Of a stretch of 64,000 nt of DNA, positions 1 through 9,906 are shown in pieces. The DNA comes from Spirosoma montaniterrae (GTDB taxonomy: Bacteria > Bacteroidota > Bacteroidia > Cytophagales > Spirosomataceae). Both the position numbers and the translations under genes were made by a program. Below the pieces are notes generated by a model, which saw only the letters and a program-made list of their open reading frames with translations, searched no databases and had not been told where the DNA came from. The stretch is from the NCBI RefSeq assembly GCF_001988955.1, contig NZ_CP014263.1, forward strand, positions 4,000,001 through 4,064,000, read 5' to 3'. How positions within the stretch are numbered: position 1 is the first letter of the stretch; every line of letters starts with the position of its first letter.

Positions 1-318
1 ACAAGTCGTTACACTGTCTTGTTGGAAGACATTACAGACAAATATATATACAACACATCAAAGTTAAGCTTGCCAAATCTACATCCGTATTATGGTAAAC
101 TAAGTAAAAATTTAATAATAGGTTATACTCAAACTGTAAATAATAGCAAGTACTATCCCGTTGGGTTAGTTTTTGAAAAAAACTACAAATACATCTTCGA
201 CAAATTTGGAAGAGTATCCAGACGTCTTGCAAGTAGCAGGCGTATCAATCCCCTGTGGCCTTTTCAGGCTGACCCTGGCGGTGTTGGGATTACGGATTTC
301 GAATACGATTGCCCCTAA
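1..318 (+). CDS. Hypothetical protein, C-terminal part only (cut by window edge)
   Basis: The reading frame is open from the first base to a TAA at 316-318, so the true start lies outside the window; the TTG codons near base 19 need not be starts. The visible part is about 105 residues, rich in Tyr, Asn and Lys, from AT-rich DNA unlike the GC-rich genes that follow. The last 30 residues come from more GC-rich sequence and read differently, which may mean a frameshift or fusion near base 230. No motif or family is recognised. It is probably the tail of an accessory gene. Confidence 0.4.
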   Translation, partial: TSRYTVLLEDITDKYIYNTSKLSLPNLHPYYGKLSKNLIIGYTQTVNNSKYYPVGLVFEKNYKYIFDKFGRVSRRLASSRRINPLWPFQADPGGVGITDFEYDCP

Positions 319-353
319 ATAAGTTTTCCGCCTTTTCCTGACAACCTCATTTC

Positions 354-502
354 ATGAGAAAACTTTCTCTGTTGTGTCTGGCCTTATGCGTGGTGTCGAA
401 TCGTGCGCTGTGCAGGACACCTCCTTCATAAAGGCTACTTTGCTAATCCCCCGCTCACAGACACTCAATCAAACTGCTAAGGACTTAGCCTGCTTCTCGT
501 GA
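354..502 (+). pseudogene. Frameshifted remnant of a small secreted protein
   Basis: An ATG at 354 opens a typical signal peptide (MRKLSLLCLALCVVS) that hits a stop at 429-431 after 25 codons. In another frame the sequence continues from about base 400 with AVQDTSFIKATLLIP, which resembles the residues after a signal cleavage site in Bacteroidota secreted proteins, and runs to a TGA at 500-502. One small indel near base 400 would join the two. This suggests a decayed secreted-protein gene, but the fragment is short and could be chance. Confidence 0.3.
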
Positions 503-810
503 TTATATTTTTTTAAGTTTTGGTACAAAGATTTCCGTGCTTGACGATATTGTTTAACGCATTCATTAATAGAATCTTGATCAACGATAGAACTTCCAAT
601 AGCTTTTTGTACTTTATGTATTTCGCTTATATCCTTTAAAGCCGAGTCAATTTTAATGTGGTTGGATTTGATTGACTTCACCAATTTTGAATGCCTATTC
701 TCAGATTCCGTTGCAATTATTGTTTTTGTAATAACATTGAAAAACGGACAAAAGTTGTTTTCCAAACGATTATCACCACTATAGGTTTTGAACCCGCGCC
801 GGTAGCTCAA
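469..810 (-). CDS. Small hypothetical protein, doubtful
   Basis: A 113-codon minus-strand frame from a TTG at 810 to a stop at 469. The composition is plausible for an AT-rich accessory protein (Lys, Ser and Ile rich, helical C-terminal half), but no ATG occurs in the frame. The TTG at 810 sits in the loop of a terminator-like hairpin; a second TTG about 14 codons in is an alternative start. No family is recognised. It may be a fragment of an older gene. Confidence 0.25.
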   Translation of the reverse strand: MSYRRGFKTYSGDNRLENNFCPFFNVITKTIIATESENRHSKLVKSIKSNHIKIDSALKDISEIHKVQKAIGSSIVDQDSINECVKQYRQARKSLYQNLKKYNHEKQAKSLAV

Positions 811-834
811 CCTTCGGCGCGGGTTGTGCTTTTT
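791..834 (+). terminator. Rho-independent terminator-like hairpin
   Basis: Perfect 10-bp arms AACCCGCGCC (791-800) and GGCGCGGGTT (816-825) enclose a 15-nt loop and are followed on the + strand by GTGC and five Ts (830-834). It marks the border between the AT-rich accessory edge and the enolase leader. Confidence 0.5.
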
Positions 835-901
835 CGGGGTGGGTTTCCCGAAGTGTCCGGCGTATTTCGTTACTTTGCCGTCGGTAAAGATGCCCGCTTA
901 A

Positions 902-2263
<1,362 letters not shown>

Positions 2264-2362
2264 GTTATAGAGTTGTAGGGTTGTAAAGTTATAAAGTTCC
2301 TCCGGCTCCCGTTCGGATGCGTCAGCCAACTTTATAACTTTACAACTATACAACTTTATAAC
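2264..2362. repeat. Long imperfect palindrome after eno
   Basis: Two 35-nt arms (2264-2298 and 2328-2362) pair with three mismatches; the inner 19 bp (2280-2298 with 2328-2346) are perfect. The text is a simple mix of GTTATA and GTTGTA blocks. The palindrome begins at the base after the eno stop and ends 13 bp before the ftsB-like start. It could fold as a strong mRNA hairpin and attenuate or protect the transcript. Confidence 0.85.
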
Positions 2363-2375
2363 TTCGCTCCGGCTT

Positions 2376-2690
2376 ATGCTCAACCGCATCCTCTCCCGTC
2401 TTCGCAATTTTTACGTCGCCACGGCTCTTGGGCTGCTGGTGTGGATGACCTTTTTCGATGCCAACGATCTGCCCTCGCAGATTCGAAACTGGCTGAAACT
2501 GCGCGAGTTGGAGAGTGAAGTGACCTTCTACAATGACCAGATTAAAGAGGTGCAACGCGCCCGGCGCGAAGTGTTGGGCAACGACCGGCTCCGCGAGAAA
2601 TACGCCCGCGAACGCTATCTGATGAAGAAACCAACCGAAGACGTGTTTGTGATTGTCGATGAGAATAATGAACCGATTGAAAAACAGTGA
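2376..2690 (+). CDS. FtsB/DivIC-type septum formation initiator
   Basis: A 104-residue bitopic membrane protein: short cytoplasmic N-terminus (MLNRILSRLRNFYV), one membrane segment at about residues 13-26, then a coiled coil (about 35-75; LKLRELESEVTFYNDQIKEV) and the ERYLMKKPTEDVF region typical of the DivIC/FtsB family. Family members join FtsL and FtsQ/DivIB in the divisome. Placement directly after eno is also seen in other bacteria. The stop codon lies inside the following palindrome. Confidence 0.85.
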   Translation: MLNRILSRLRNFYVATALGLLVWMTFFDANDLPSQIRNWLKLRELESEVTFYNDQIKEVQRARREVLGNDRLREKYARERYLMKKPTEDVFVIVDENNEPIEKQ

Positions 2691-2763
2691 TGAGTGATGA
2701 ACGATGAGTGATGAGCGGGCTGAAGCAAGCAAACTCATCACTCATCGTTCATCACTCATCACT
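2686..2763. repeat. Perfect 30-bp palindrome overlapping the ftsB-like stop
   Basis: Arms 2686-2715 and 2734-2763 are exact reverse complements, made of repeated GATGAGTGAT text around an 18-nt loop. The left arm includes the stop codon of the upstream gene and the right arm ends 7 bp before the phosphatase ATG. Not a classical terminator, as no T-run follows. Confidence 0.85.
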
Positions 2764-2770
2764 CACCACT

Positions 2771-3283
2771 ATGATAAGCGTTCTCTTCGTTTGTTTAGGC
2801 AACATTTGCCGGTCGCCGGTGGCCGAAGGGTCGTTTCGGCAGTTGGTGGCGGAAGCGGGGTTGAGTGAGCAAATTCAGTGCGATTCGGCAGGAACGTCCT
2901 CGTACCATATCGGGCAGTTACCCGACCGCCGAACCCGCGACAATGCGCTCGAACGCGGTCTGACACTGACACACCGCGCCCGACGTCTGACTGGCGAAGA
3001 CCTGGCACAGTTCGATTACTTTGTAGCGATGGACGAGCAGAATCTGGAAGCCATCGAGAAATTAAATTACCGCGCCACGGGCCTGCATACGTCCGATACG
3101 ATATTTCTGCTTCGCGAGTTCGACCCCGCCGTTAACGACCAGCCTAACGTGCCCGATCCGTATTATGAAGGCCCGGAGGTATTTGAAGAAGTCTACCAAA
3201 TCTGCCACCGCTGCTGCGGGCAGTTAGTAACGTACCTGGCGCAGCAACATAAATTTTTATTGAATGATAGATTGGTTGAATGA
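2771..3283 (+). CDS. Low-molecular-weight protein tyrosine phosphatase
   Basis: A 170-residue enzyme of the LMW-PTP (arsenate reductase-like) family. The P-loop CLGNICRS gives the CX5R motif with nucleophile Cys8 and Arg14. The late PDPYY motif holds the general-acid Asp. Expected role is hydrolysis of phosphotyrosine or small phosphoesters in the cytosol; the substrate is unknown. The ATG at 2771 is chosen because the CX5R loop must lie near the N-terminus and the upstream extension is palindrome sequence. The last codons (LNDRLVE) and the stop fall within the next palindrome. Confidence 0.92.
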   Translation: MISVLFVCLGNICRSPVAEGSFRQLVAEAGLSEQIQCDSAGTSSYHIGQLPDRRTRDNALERGLTLTHRARRLTGEDLAQFDYFVAMDEQNLEAIEKLNYRATGLHTSDTIFLLREFDPAVNDQPNVPDPYYEGPEVFEEVYQICHRCCGQLVTYLAQQHKFLLNDRLVE

Positions 3284-3333
3284 TTGAATAACTCCAGACG
3301 AAACATTCAATCATTCAATCAGTCTATCATTCA
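3261..3333. repeat. Imperfect palindrome overlapping the phosphatase C-terminus
   Basis: Arms of 29 nt (3261-3289 and 3305-3333) pair with two mismatches and consist of TGAATGAT-type text. The left arm encodes the last residues and stop of the phosphatase; the right arm ends 11 bp before gpmI. Confidence 0.85.
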
Positions 3334-3344
3334 ATCACTCACCT

Positions 3345-4925
3345 ATGAACAAAAAAGTTATTCTCATCATTCTCGACGGGTGGGGTATTCCGCTGAAGCC
3401 CGAAGTGTCGGCCATTGAAGCGGCTCATGTGCCGTTTATGCGGTCACTGTATCCCAAATATCCGAACAGTACACTTGAGGCATCGGGACTGGCCGTGGGC
3501 TTACCTGCCGGGCAAATGGGCAACTCGGAAGTGGGCCATATGAATCTTGGCGCGGGCCGGGTGGTGTACCAGGATTTGGTTAAAATCAACAAAGCGGTTG
3601 ACGAACATACGCTCGATACGGAGCCGGTGCTGGTCGAATCGCTGGAGTACGCCAAACACACTGGCAAAAAGGTGCATTTCATTGGTCTGGTATCCGACGG
3701 GGGCGTTCATGCCCACATCGAACACCTGAAAGGGCTGCTTTCCATCGCTCACACGCACGGCCTGACCAACGTTTTCGTTCACACTTTTACGGATGGCCGT
3801 GATACCGATCCTAAAAGTGGGGTTGGCTTTCTGGCTGATTTACAGGCGCACATGGCCGCAACAACGGGGCAGATTGCCAGCGTAACGGGCCGGTATTTCG
3901 CGATGGACCGCGACAACCGATGGGAACGGGTAAAAATAGCCTACGACGCGCTGGTAAACGGCATTGGCGACGCGGTTTGTACGCCCGGCCACGTTGTTTC
4001 ATCGCTTCAGGAATCGTATGACGCCGACGTGACCGATGAGTTCGTAAAGCCCATCATTGTTACCAACCCTGACGGTTCGCCATTGGCAAAAATCGAAGAG
4101 GGCGACGTAGTGCTGTGTTTCAACTTCCGTACCGACCGGGGCCGCGAGATTACGCAGGCACTTACACAGAAGGATTTTCCCGAACTGGGAATGCATAAGT
4201 TGGCTCTCGACTACATTACAATGACCAAATACGACGACGAGTTTGTGGGCGTAAAAGTCATTTTCGAGAAAGACAATTTAGAAAAAACGCTGGGCGAGGT
4301 GATTGCCGGAGCAGGCCGGAAACAGATTCGGATTGCCGAAACCGAGAAATACCCACACGTTACATTCTTCTTTTCGGGTGGTCGAGAGGAGCCGTTCGCG
4401 GGCGAAAAACGCATTCTGTGTCCATCGCCCAAAGAGATGACCATCACCGACGCCGAGGGCAACACCACCGTTGTTCCGGTCAAAACTTACGATCAGAAAC
4501 CCGAAATGGCGGCATACGCCATTCGTGATGCTATTATCCCGGAGTTGCAGAACGAAGAAACGGATTTTATTTGTCTCAATTTCGCCAACACGGATATGGT
4601 GGGCCATACGGGCGTATTTGAAGCGGTGAAAATTGCCGCCGAAACGGCAGACACCTGCACCAAAGCCGTAGTTGAAGCCGCACTCCAGCACGGCTACACG
4701 GCCATTATCATTGCCGATCACGGCAATGCCGAATACATGGTTAACGATGACGGTTCACCCAATACAGCCCACACGACGAATTTGGTGCCCTGTATCCTGG
4801 TTGATGCAACCTATCATCCAGCTTTAAACAACGGCAAACTCGCCGACATTGCCCCCACCATTCTTCACCTAATGGGCATTCAGCAACCCGAACAAATGAC
4901 GGGCGTAAGTTTGATTCACCCGTAG
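3345..4925 (+). CDS. gpmI: Cofactor-independent phosphoglycerate mutase
   Basis: Interconverts 3- and 2-phosphoglycerate through a phosphoserine intermediate with two Mn ions. The 526-residue product has the normal family length. The N-terminal VILIILDGWG metal-binding start, the nucleophile in GNSEVGHMNLG (Ser61) and the late ADHGNAEYM and PNTAHTTN metal-binding motifs are all present. The reaction immediately precedes enolase, whose gene starts this run. The run ends at a tandem repeat and a bidirectional terminator. Confidence 0.96.
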   Translation: MNKKVILIILDGWGIPLKPEVSAIEAAHVPFMRSLYPKYPNSTLEASGLAVGLPAGQMGNSEVGHMNLGAGRVVYQDLVKINKAVDEHTLDTEPVLVESLEYAKHTGKKVHFIGLVSDGGVHAHIEHLKGLLSIAHTHGLTNVFVHTFTDGRDTDPKSGVGFLADLQAHMAATTGQIASVTGRYFAMDRDNRWERVKIAYDALVNGIGDAVCTPGHVVSSLQESYDADVTDEFVKPIIVTNPDGSPLAKIEEGDVVLCFNFRTDRGREITQALTQKDFPELGMHKLALDYITMTKYDDEFVGVKVIFEKDNLEKTLGEVIAGAGRKQIRIAETEKYPHVTFFFSGGREEPFAGEKRILCPSPKEMTITDAEGNTTVVPVKTYDQKPEMAAYAIRDAIIPELQNEETDFICLNFANTDMVGHTGVFEAVKIAAETADTCTKAVVEAALQHGYTAIIIADHGNAEYMVNDDGSPNTAHTTNLVPCILVDATYHPALNNGKLADIAPTILHLMGIQQPEQMTGVSLIHP

Positions 4926-4939
4926 AGACGCAAGATTTT

Positions 4940-5029
4940 GCGTCTCCTGACCGGATGGTTTTTGCGTCTCCTGGCAGTATCGTTCTCGCGTCTCCTGACC
5001 GGATGGTTCTCGCGTCTCCTAATCGGAGG
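4940..5029. repeat. 24-bp tandem repeat, four copies
   Basis: Copies begin at 4940, 4964, 4988 and 5012 with an exact 24-bp period. Each opens GCGTCTCCT; copies 1 and 3 share the following GACCGGATGGTT. A half copy in inverted orientation (GAGACGCAA, 4925-4933) lies just before. The array starts at the gpmI stop. It is uninterrupted, lacks spacers and is not CRISPR. Confidence 0.85.
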
Positions 5030-5051
5030 ACAGACACCCAAACACCCAAAT

Positions 5052-5087
5052 AAAAAATCCCGCCAGAACGTTCTGGCGGGATTTTTT
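5052..5087. terminator. Bidirectional terminator, 36-bp perfect palindrome
   Basis: An exact palindrome centred on AACGTT (5067-5072): an A-run, TCCCGCCAGAAC, its complement and a T-run. It can terminate both gpmI from the left and sucB from the right; each strand ends in six or more Ts. Confidence 0.92.
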
Positions 5088-5122
5088 TATATAACGCCGA
5101 CCCTGCGGGGCAACTCTACAGT

Positions 5123-6772
5123 TTACATATCCAGCAGCAGTCGGGCGGGGTCTTCGAGCATTTGCTTCACCCGCACCAGGAAACTAACTGATTCTTTACC
5201 GTCAATGATGCGGTGGTCGTAGCTAAGGGCTACGTACATAATCGGGCGAACCACAATTTCGCCGTTGACCACCACAGGCCGCTCCACAATGTTGTGCATT
5301 CCTAAAATGGCCGACTGCGGGGCATTGATAATCGGCGTCGACAGCATCGACCCGAAGGTACCGCCGTTTGTGATGGTGAACGTGCCACCCGTCATTTGTT
5401 CAATGGTCAGCTTATTGTCGCGGGCGAGACCAGCCAGCCGAACGATTTCTTTTTCAATGCCGGCGAAACTCATCTGCTCAGCGTTGCGAATTACCGGCAC
5501 TACTAAGCCCCGGTCGGTCGAAACGGCGATAGAAATATCGCAGAAATCGTTGAACACGATTTGGTCGCCATCGATTTGGGCATTAACCGCCGGAAACTCC
5601 TTCAGAGCCGCGCAGACTGCTTTCGCGAAGAATGACATGAAGCCAAGACCCACGCCATGTTTCTCCTTGAATTTGTCTTTGTACTTGTTGCGCAGGTCCA
5701 TGATCGGCTTCATGTCCACCTCATTGAAGGTCGTCAGCATAGCCGTTTCATTTTTCACAGCTACCAATCGACGGGCAATGGTCCGACGCAGCGAAGTCAT
5801 TTTCTCGCGACGCTGGCTTCGGTTACCACCTGAAACGACAGGCTGCGAAGCCGGTTGCGCCGGAGCCGCTGGTTTAGCCGGAGCGGGTTGTGCGGCTGGT
5901 GCCGAAGGAGCAGGTGCCGCTGGTGACGGGCTACGTTCAGCCTTTTGGGCATCTTCTTTCGTGATGCGGCCATCAACGCCGGTGCCTTTCACCTGCTTTG
6001 GATCAATGCCTTTTTCGTCCAGAAGTTTAGCCGCTGCGGGCGAAGGATGATTGGCCGCATAGCTGTCATGTCCGTTGCTGCTGGTTGAAGCAGGCTGCGG
6101 AGCCGGTTGTGCTGGGGCGGCCACTGGCTGACCTGCCGGAGCATTGGTTTCAATTTTCGCAATCAGCGCACCAATGGGCAGCGTTTCGCCAGCCTGTGCC
6201 ACGATACGCAGCGTACCGGCAGCTTCGGCGGGTAATTCAAACGTGGCTTTGTCTGATTCGAGTTCGCACAATACTTCGTCCAATGCCACCAGATCGCCGT
6301 CTTTCTTACTCCACGACGCAATCGTAACTTCCGTTACCGATTCGCCCACGGCGGGTACTTTCATTTCGATAACGTTCGCTGCCGCCGATGCCACAGGCGC
6401 GGCAGCGGGTTCGGCAACAGCCTGCAAAGCGGGGGTTGGGTCTTGTTCGGGCTTGGCCGAAGTTGCGGTAGGCTCGTCTGCTTTAGGAGCTTCGGCCTGA
6501 GCAGGTGCGGGAGTTGCGTTACCGCCGGGCGCGGCTCCGTCGGTTTCTATGGTGCAGATACTGGCCCCAATCGGCAATACGTCGCCCTCTTGTGCAAGAA
6601 TGTGCAGAATGCCGTCGGCTTCGGCGGTCAGTTCAAAAGTGGCTTTATCGGAGTCAAGTCCGCAGAGAACGTCGTCCATTTTCACGTGGTCACCTTCTTT
6701 TTTATACCAGGTGCCTACGGTTACTTCCGTGATGCTTTCCCCCACGGCGGGAATTTTCATGTCAACGGCCAT
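5123..6772 (-). CDS. sucB: 2-oxoglutarate dehydrogenase E2 (dihydrolipoyl succinyltransferase)
   Basis: The E2 core of the 2-oxoglutarate dehydrogenase complex, passing succinyl groups from lipoate to CoA. Order along 549 residues: lipoyl domain 1 (1-78, lipoyl-Lys43 in SDKATFEL), Ala/Pro linker, lipoyl domain 2 (about 134-210, Lys175 in SDKATFEL), linker, E3-binding domain (about 242-278, [12 protein letters not shown]), linker, catalytic domain from about 320 with SYDHRIIDG (His520, Asp524). Its sucA partner lies directly upstream, which favours the 2-oxoglutarate rather than the pyruvate complex. Two lipoyl domains are more than the single one of the E. coli enzyme. Confidence 0.93.
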   Translation of the reverse strand: MAVDMKIPAVGESITEVTVGTWYKKEGDHVKMDDVLCGLDSDKATFELTAEADGILHILAQEGDVLPIGASICTIETDGAAPGGNATPAPAQAEAPKADEPTATSAKPEQDPTPALQAVAEPAAAPVASAAANVIEMKVPAVGESVTEVTIASWSKKDGDLVALDEVLCELESDKATFELPAEAAGTLRIVAQAGETLPIGALIAKIETNAPAGQPVAAPAQPAPQPASTSSNGHDSYAANHPSPAAAKLLDEKGIDPKQVKGTGVDGRITKEDAQKAERSPSPAAPAPSAPAAQPAPAKPAAPAQPASQPVVSGGNRSQRREKMTSLRRTIARRLVAVKNETAMLTTFNEVDMKPIMDLRNKYKDKFKEKHGVGLGFMSFFAKAVCAALKEFPAVNAQIDGDQIVFNDFCDISIAVSTDRGLVVPVIRNAEQMSFAGIEKEIVRLAGLARDNKLTIEQMTGGTFTITNGGTFGSMLSTPIINAPQSAILGMHNIVERPVVVNGEIVVRPIMYVALSYDHRIIDGKESVSFLVRVKQMLEDPARLLLDM

Positions 6773-6785
6773 CTTTTTGAGGTTT

Positions 6786-6846
6786 ACAGTTTGCCATCTT
6801 CAGTAAGCAATCATTTATGGCTTGCCTACTGAAGACGGTAAACTGT
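6786..6846. repeat. Imperfect palindrome between sucA and sucB
   Basis: Arms 6786-6810 and 6822-6846 (25 nt) pair with three mismatches around an 11-nt loop, filling most of the 85-bp gap in the sucA-sucB transcript. It may set E1:E2 stoichiometry through an mRNA hairpin; that role is inferred. Confidence 0.8.
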
Positions 6847-6857
6847 GTACTGTTGTT

Positions 6858-9632
6858 TTATTCAAATGCTCTCCGAACGATTTCGGCTTGTTCCTGCGTA
6901 TGAATTTTGGCAAAACCAGTAGCTGGCGAGGCAGCCGCATGGCGCGAAATAATCGGCAGGCGCATGCCGCTTCGCAACAGGTATGTCCAGGCTCCCATGT
7001 TTTCAGGTTCTTCCTGTACCCAAATACGCTCGGCCTTACCGTAGGATGCCAACACGGCGTCTAACTGCTTTTGGGGCAGTGGAGCCAGTTGCTCCAGCCG
7101 CACAATCGCTACGTCGTCGCGCTGATCGGCCTGTTGCTTATCGAGCAGGTCATAATAAACCTTGCCCGTGCAGAGCAACACCCGCTTCACCTTCTTCGGA
7201 TTGGCGTAGCTATCGCCCAGCACCTCCTGGAATGAGCCTTTCGTCAGGTCTTCCAACGGCGATACGCATTTGGGGTGCCGCAACAACGATTTGGGCGACA
7301 TTACCACCAATGGCTTGCGGAACTGCCACGCCACCTGCCGACGCAACAGGTGGAAGAAGTTGGCGGGCGAAGTTACGTTTGCCACCACCATATTATACTC
7401 GGCATACAGTTGCAGGTAACGCTCGGGCCGGGCGTTCGAGTGTTCGGGACCTTGCCCCTCGTAGCCGTGCGGCAACAGCATCACCACCCCATTCTGAATT
7501 CCCCACTTCGATTCGCCAGCGGCAATAAACTGGTCGATAATGGTTTGCGCGCCGTTCGAGAAATCGCCGAACTGTGCTTCCCAGATAACCAGCGCATGGG
7601 GCGTTGCCATCGCGTAGCCATACTCGAAACCCAGCACGCCATACTCCGACAGCAGCGAATTATAAACCTGGAATTTTCGCTGCCCTTCCTGAATATGATC
7701 GAGCGACGAATACACCTCGTTGGTTTCTATATCGTGTAGCACGGCGTGGCGGTGTGAGAACGTGCCACGCTGTACGTCCTGTCCGCTTAGGCGGACAGGT
7801 TTGCCATCGAGCAGCAGCGACCCGTAAGCCAGCAACTCTGCCGTTCCCCAGTTCACCATGTTGGTTTCGGTCAGCATCGCCTGCCGGTCTTTCAGCAGTT
7901 TTTCGATCTGCTTCAATGGTTTGAAGCCTTCGGGCAACCTCACCAACGCCTTACCAATGGCCTGTATCGTGTCCATCGGTACGCCGGTTTCGGGCGACTG
8001 ATCGAAGTCTGCCGGTTCACTAAACCGCAGTTCGGCCCAGTCGCGGTCGAGCCGGAGCGGTTTGTACGGGATTTCAGCTTTCTGCTTTACACGGTCGAGC
8101 CGGTCCTGCAACTGCTTCTTGAACTCAGCGTCCATGCGCGACGCCAGTTCGGCATCCACGTCGCCCCGTTCAATAAGGAACTTGTTGTAAATCTCGCGTG
8201 GGTTAGCGTGTTTGTCGATGATGTTGTACATCGTCGGCTGCGTAAACTTCGGTTCATCGGATTCGTTGTGGCCGTAGCGACGGTAACAAACCATATCGAT
8301 AAACACATCGCGACTGAAGCGTTCGCGAAATTCAACGGCGAGTTTAGCACAGAAAATTACCGCTTCGGGATCATCGCCGTTGACGTGAAAAATCGGCGCG
8401 TCAATAATTTTGGCAATGTCTGAGCAGTAAATCGACGAACGGGCATCATCAAAATCAGTGGTGAAACCCACCTGGTTGTTGATCACAAAATGTACTGTGC
8501 CGCCGGTTTGGTAGCCTTTCAGCTTCGCCATCTGCGTCACTTCATACACAATACCCTGTCCGGCCACAGCCGCGTCGCCGTGAATCAGAATAGGCAGAAT
8601 TTTGGTAAAGTCGCCACTGTATTCTTCATCGCCCTGTGCCCGCGCAAAGCCCTCAACCACCGGGTTCACGGCTTCGAGGTGCGATGGATTGGGGGCCAGT
8701 TTTACGCTGATTTGCTTGCCCGATGGCGTTTCGGTCAGACTCGAGTAGCCGAGGTGGTATTTCACGTCGCCATCGCCGTGTACGTCTTCAGGTACATTAC
8801 CTTCAAAGCCATCGAACACCGCTTCGTAGGACTTGCCCAGTATGTTAACCAATACATTGAGCCGCCCCCGGTGTGCCATACCGATCATTACTTCTTCAAC
8901 GCCCAGATCAGCCGCCGTACTAATGATGGTATCTAAGGCTGGAATGGTTGATTCACCCCCTTCGAGCGAGAATCGTTTTTGACCTAAGTATTTGGTTGCC
9001 AGAAAGTTCTCAAAAACGGTGGCTTCGTTCAGCTTTTCGAGGATACGCGTTTTTTCTGTGGCTGAAGGCGAGAAAACGAGGGCTTCCTTCTCAATTTTGT
9101 TCCGAAGCCAGTTTTTCTCTTCCATGTCGCGGATGTACATGTATTCGAAGCCAATGTTGCCCGCATAGATTTTCCGCAGCGACTCCATGATGGTTCGCAG
9201 CGTAGCGGGGCCAATACCGAGCAGTTTTCCCGATTCAAAAACCGTATTTAAATCTGCATCGGAGAGCGCGTAATCGGGCAGGTCAACGCGGGGCTGACGG
9301 TCTTTGCGTTCGCGCAGGGGATTGGTTTTCGCCAGCAAATGCCCCCTTGACCGGTAGGCTTTTATCAGGCTGGCAACCGATACTTCTTTCTCAGCATGGC
9401 TGGCATCAACGGGCTTGGCTTGCCCATTGGTAGCTACGCCGTTGGTCGTTGTTGTACCATTCGTTCCGTTGGTGGTCGCACCGGCGTGTTCGCCGTAGGT
9501 AAGTGAAAATTCAAATCCTTTAAAAAATTGCTGCCAGCTTGCATCAACTGACTGTGGGTCTTGCTTAAAAGACTGGTACAGTTGATCTACGTAGGCCGCG
9601 TCGGAGTTGGCAATATATGAGTATTGATCCAT
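6858..9632 (-). CDS. sucA: 2-oxoglutarate dehydrogenase E1 component
   Basis: Thiamine-diphosphate decarboxylase of the TCA cycle, working with the adjacent sucB product. The 924-residue length fits the family. It begins MDQYSYIANSDAAYVDQLY, has a low-complexity Thr/Asn linker near residue 60, the central GMAHRGRLNVL and HGDAAVAGQG segments, and the C-terminal transketolase-like half (GEHSN-type region as GPEHSNARPERYLQL). The ATG at 9632 is chosen over an upstream in-frame codon at 9677: it matches the family N-terminus, and the upstream extension crosses the TACCTTTG promoter box at 9661-9668. Confidence 0.96.
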   Translation of the reverse strand: MDQYSYIANSDAAYVDQLYQSFKQDPQSVDASWQQFFKGFEFSLTYGEHAGATTNGTNGTTTTNGVATNGQAKPVDASHAEKEVSVASLIKAYRSRGHLLAKTNPLRERKDRQPRVDLPDYALSDADLNTVFESGKLLGIGPATLRTIMESLRKIYAGNIGFEYMYIRDMEEKNWLRNKIEKEALVFSPSATEKTRILEKLNEATVFENFLATKYLGQKRFSLEGGESTIPALDTIISTAADLGVEEVMIGMAHRGRLNVLVNILGKSYEAVFDGFEGNVPEDVHGDGDVKYHLGYSSLTETPSGKQISVKLAPNPSHLEAVNPVVEGFARAQGDEEYSGDFTKILPILIHGDAAVAGQGIVYEVTQMAKLKGYQTGGTVHFVINNQVGFTTDFDDARSSIYCSDIAKIIDAPIFHVNGDDPEAVIFCAKLAVEFRERFSRDVFIDMVCYRRYGHNESDEPKFTQPTMYNIIDKHANPREIYNKFLIERGDVDAELASRMDAEFKKQLQDRLDRVKQKAEIPYKPLRLDRDWAELRFSEPADFDQSPETGVPMDTIQAIGKALVRLPEGFKPLKQIEKLLKDRQAMLTETNMVNWGTAELLAYGSLLLDGKPVRLSGQDVQRGTFSHRHAVLHDIETNEVYSSLDHIQEGQRKFQVYNSLLSEYGVLGFEYGYAMATPHALVIWEAQFGDFSNGAQTIIDQFIAAGESKWGIQNGVVMLLPHGYEGQGPEHSNARPERYLQLYAEYNMVVANVTSPANFFHLLRRQVAWQFRKPLVVMSPKSLLRHPKCVSPLEDLTKGSFQEVLGDSYANPKKVKRVLLCTGKVYYDLLDKQQADQRDDVAIVRLEQLAPLPQKQLDAVLASYGKAERIWVQEEPENMGAWTYLLRSGMRLPIISRHAAASPATGFAKIHTQEQAEIVRRAFE

Positions 9633-9660
9633 GACGAGGGCGCGTCGTTGTTTTGACTTG

Positions 9661-9668
9661 CAAAGGTA
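9661..9668 (-). promoter_or_regulatory. -7 box of sucA promoter (TACCTTTG)
   Basis: Exact match to the Bacteroidota -7 consensus TAnnTTTG on the minus strand, 28 nt upstream of the sucA ATG. No well-spaced -33 TTTG is evident (the nearest is 24 nt away). Confidence 0.5.
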
Positions 9669-9869
9669 GCGTATCAATCAGACAGTTGACGGCAAATAAT
9701 GGCGTTTTTATCAATTGGGTTGCAGGCCATAACGCGCTCACTAATACAACAGCATTTTTGTAGGTTTGGTTGAATAACTATTTTCCGACGAATCAACCGT
9801 TTGCGTTGGATTACGTAACGAAACAGGCCGTTTGCGAATGCCTGATTCGCCCTTTCCCGCACTCCTGCG

Positions 9870-9877
9870 TATATTTG
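9870..9877 (+). promoter_or_regulatory. -7 box of the transporter/cNMP cassette (TATATTTG)
   Basis: Exact TAnnTTTG match 29 nt upstream of the ATG at 9907. It would be divergent from the sucA promoter about 200 bp away. Its position supports the 9907 start over upstream in-frame codons at 9832-9838. Confidence 0.45.
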
Positions 9878-9906
9878 ACCAACAATCGCGCCCGCTGATT
9901 TCCCTT

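Noticed and set aside
791..834. tRNA or riboswitch at the hairpin
   Set aside because: The stem-loop is a simple terminator; no cloverleaf or conserved ligand-pocket text is seen.
870..877. eno promoter from TTACTTTG
   Set aside because: It deviates from TAnnTTTG at the second base and lacks a -33 element.
4940..5029. Possible CRISPR array
   Set aside because: 24-bp units are contiguous with no variable spacers, and no cas gene is near.
5265..6050. 261-codon open frame on the + strand opposite sucB
   Set aside because: It is a shadow of the Ala/Pro-rich E2 coding frame; no start context or domain.
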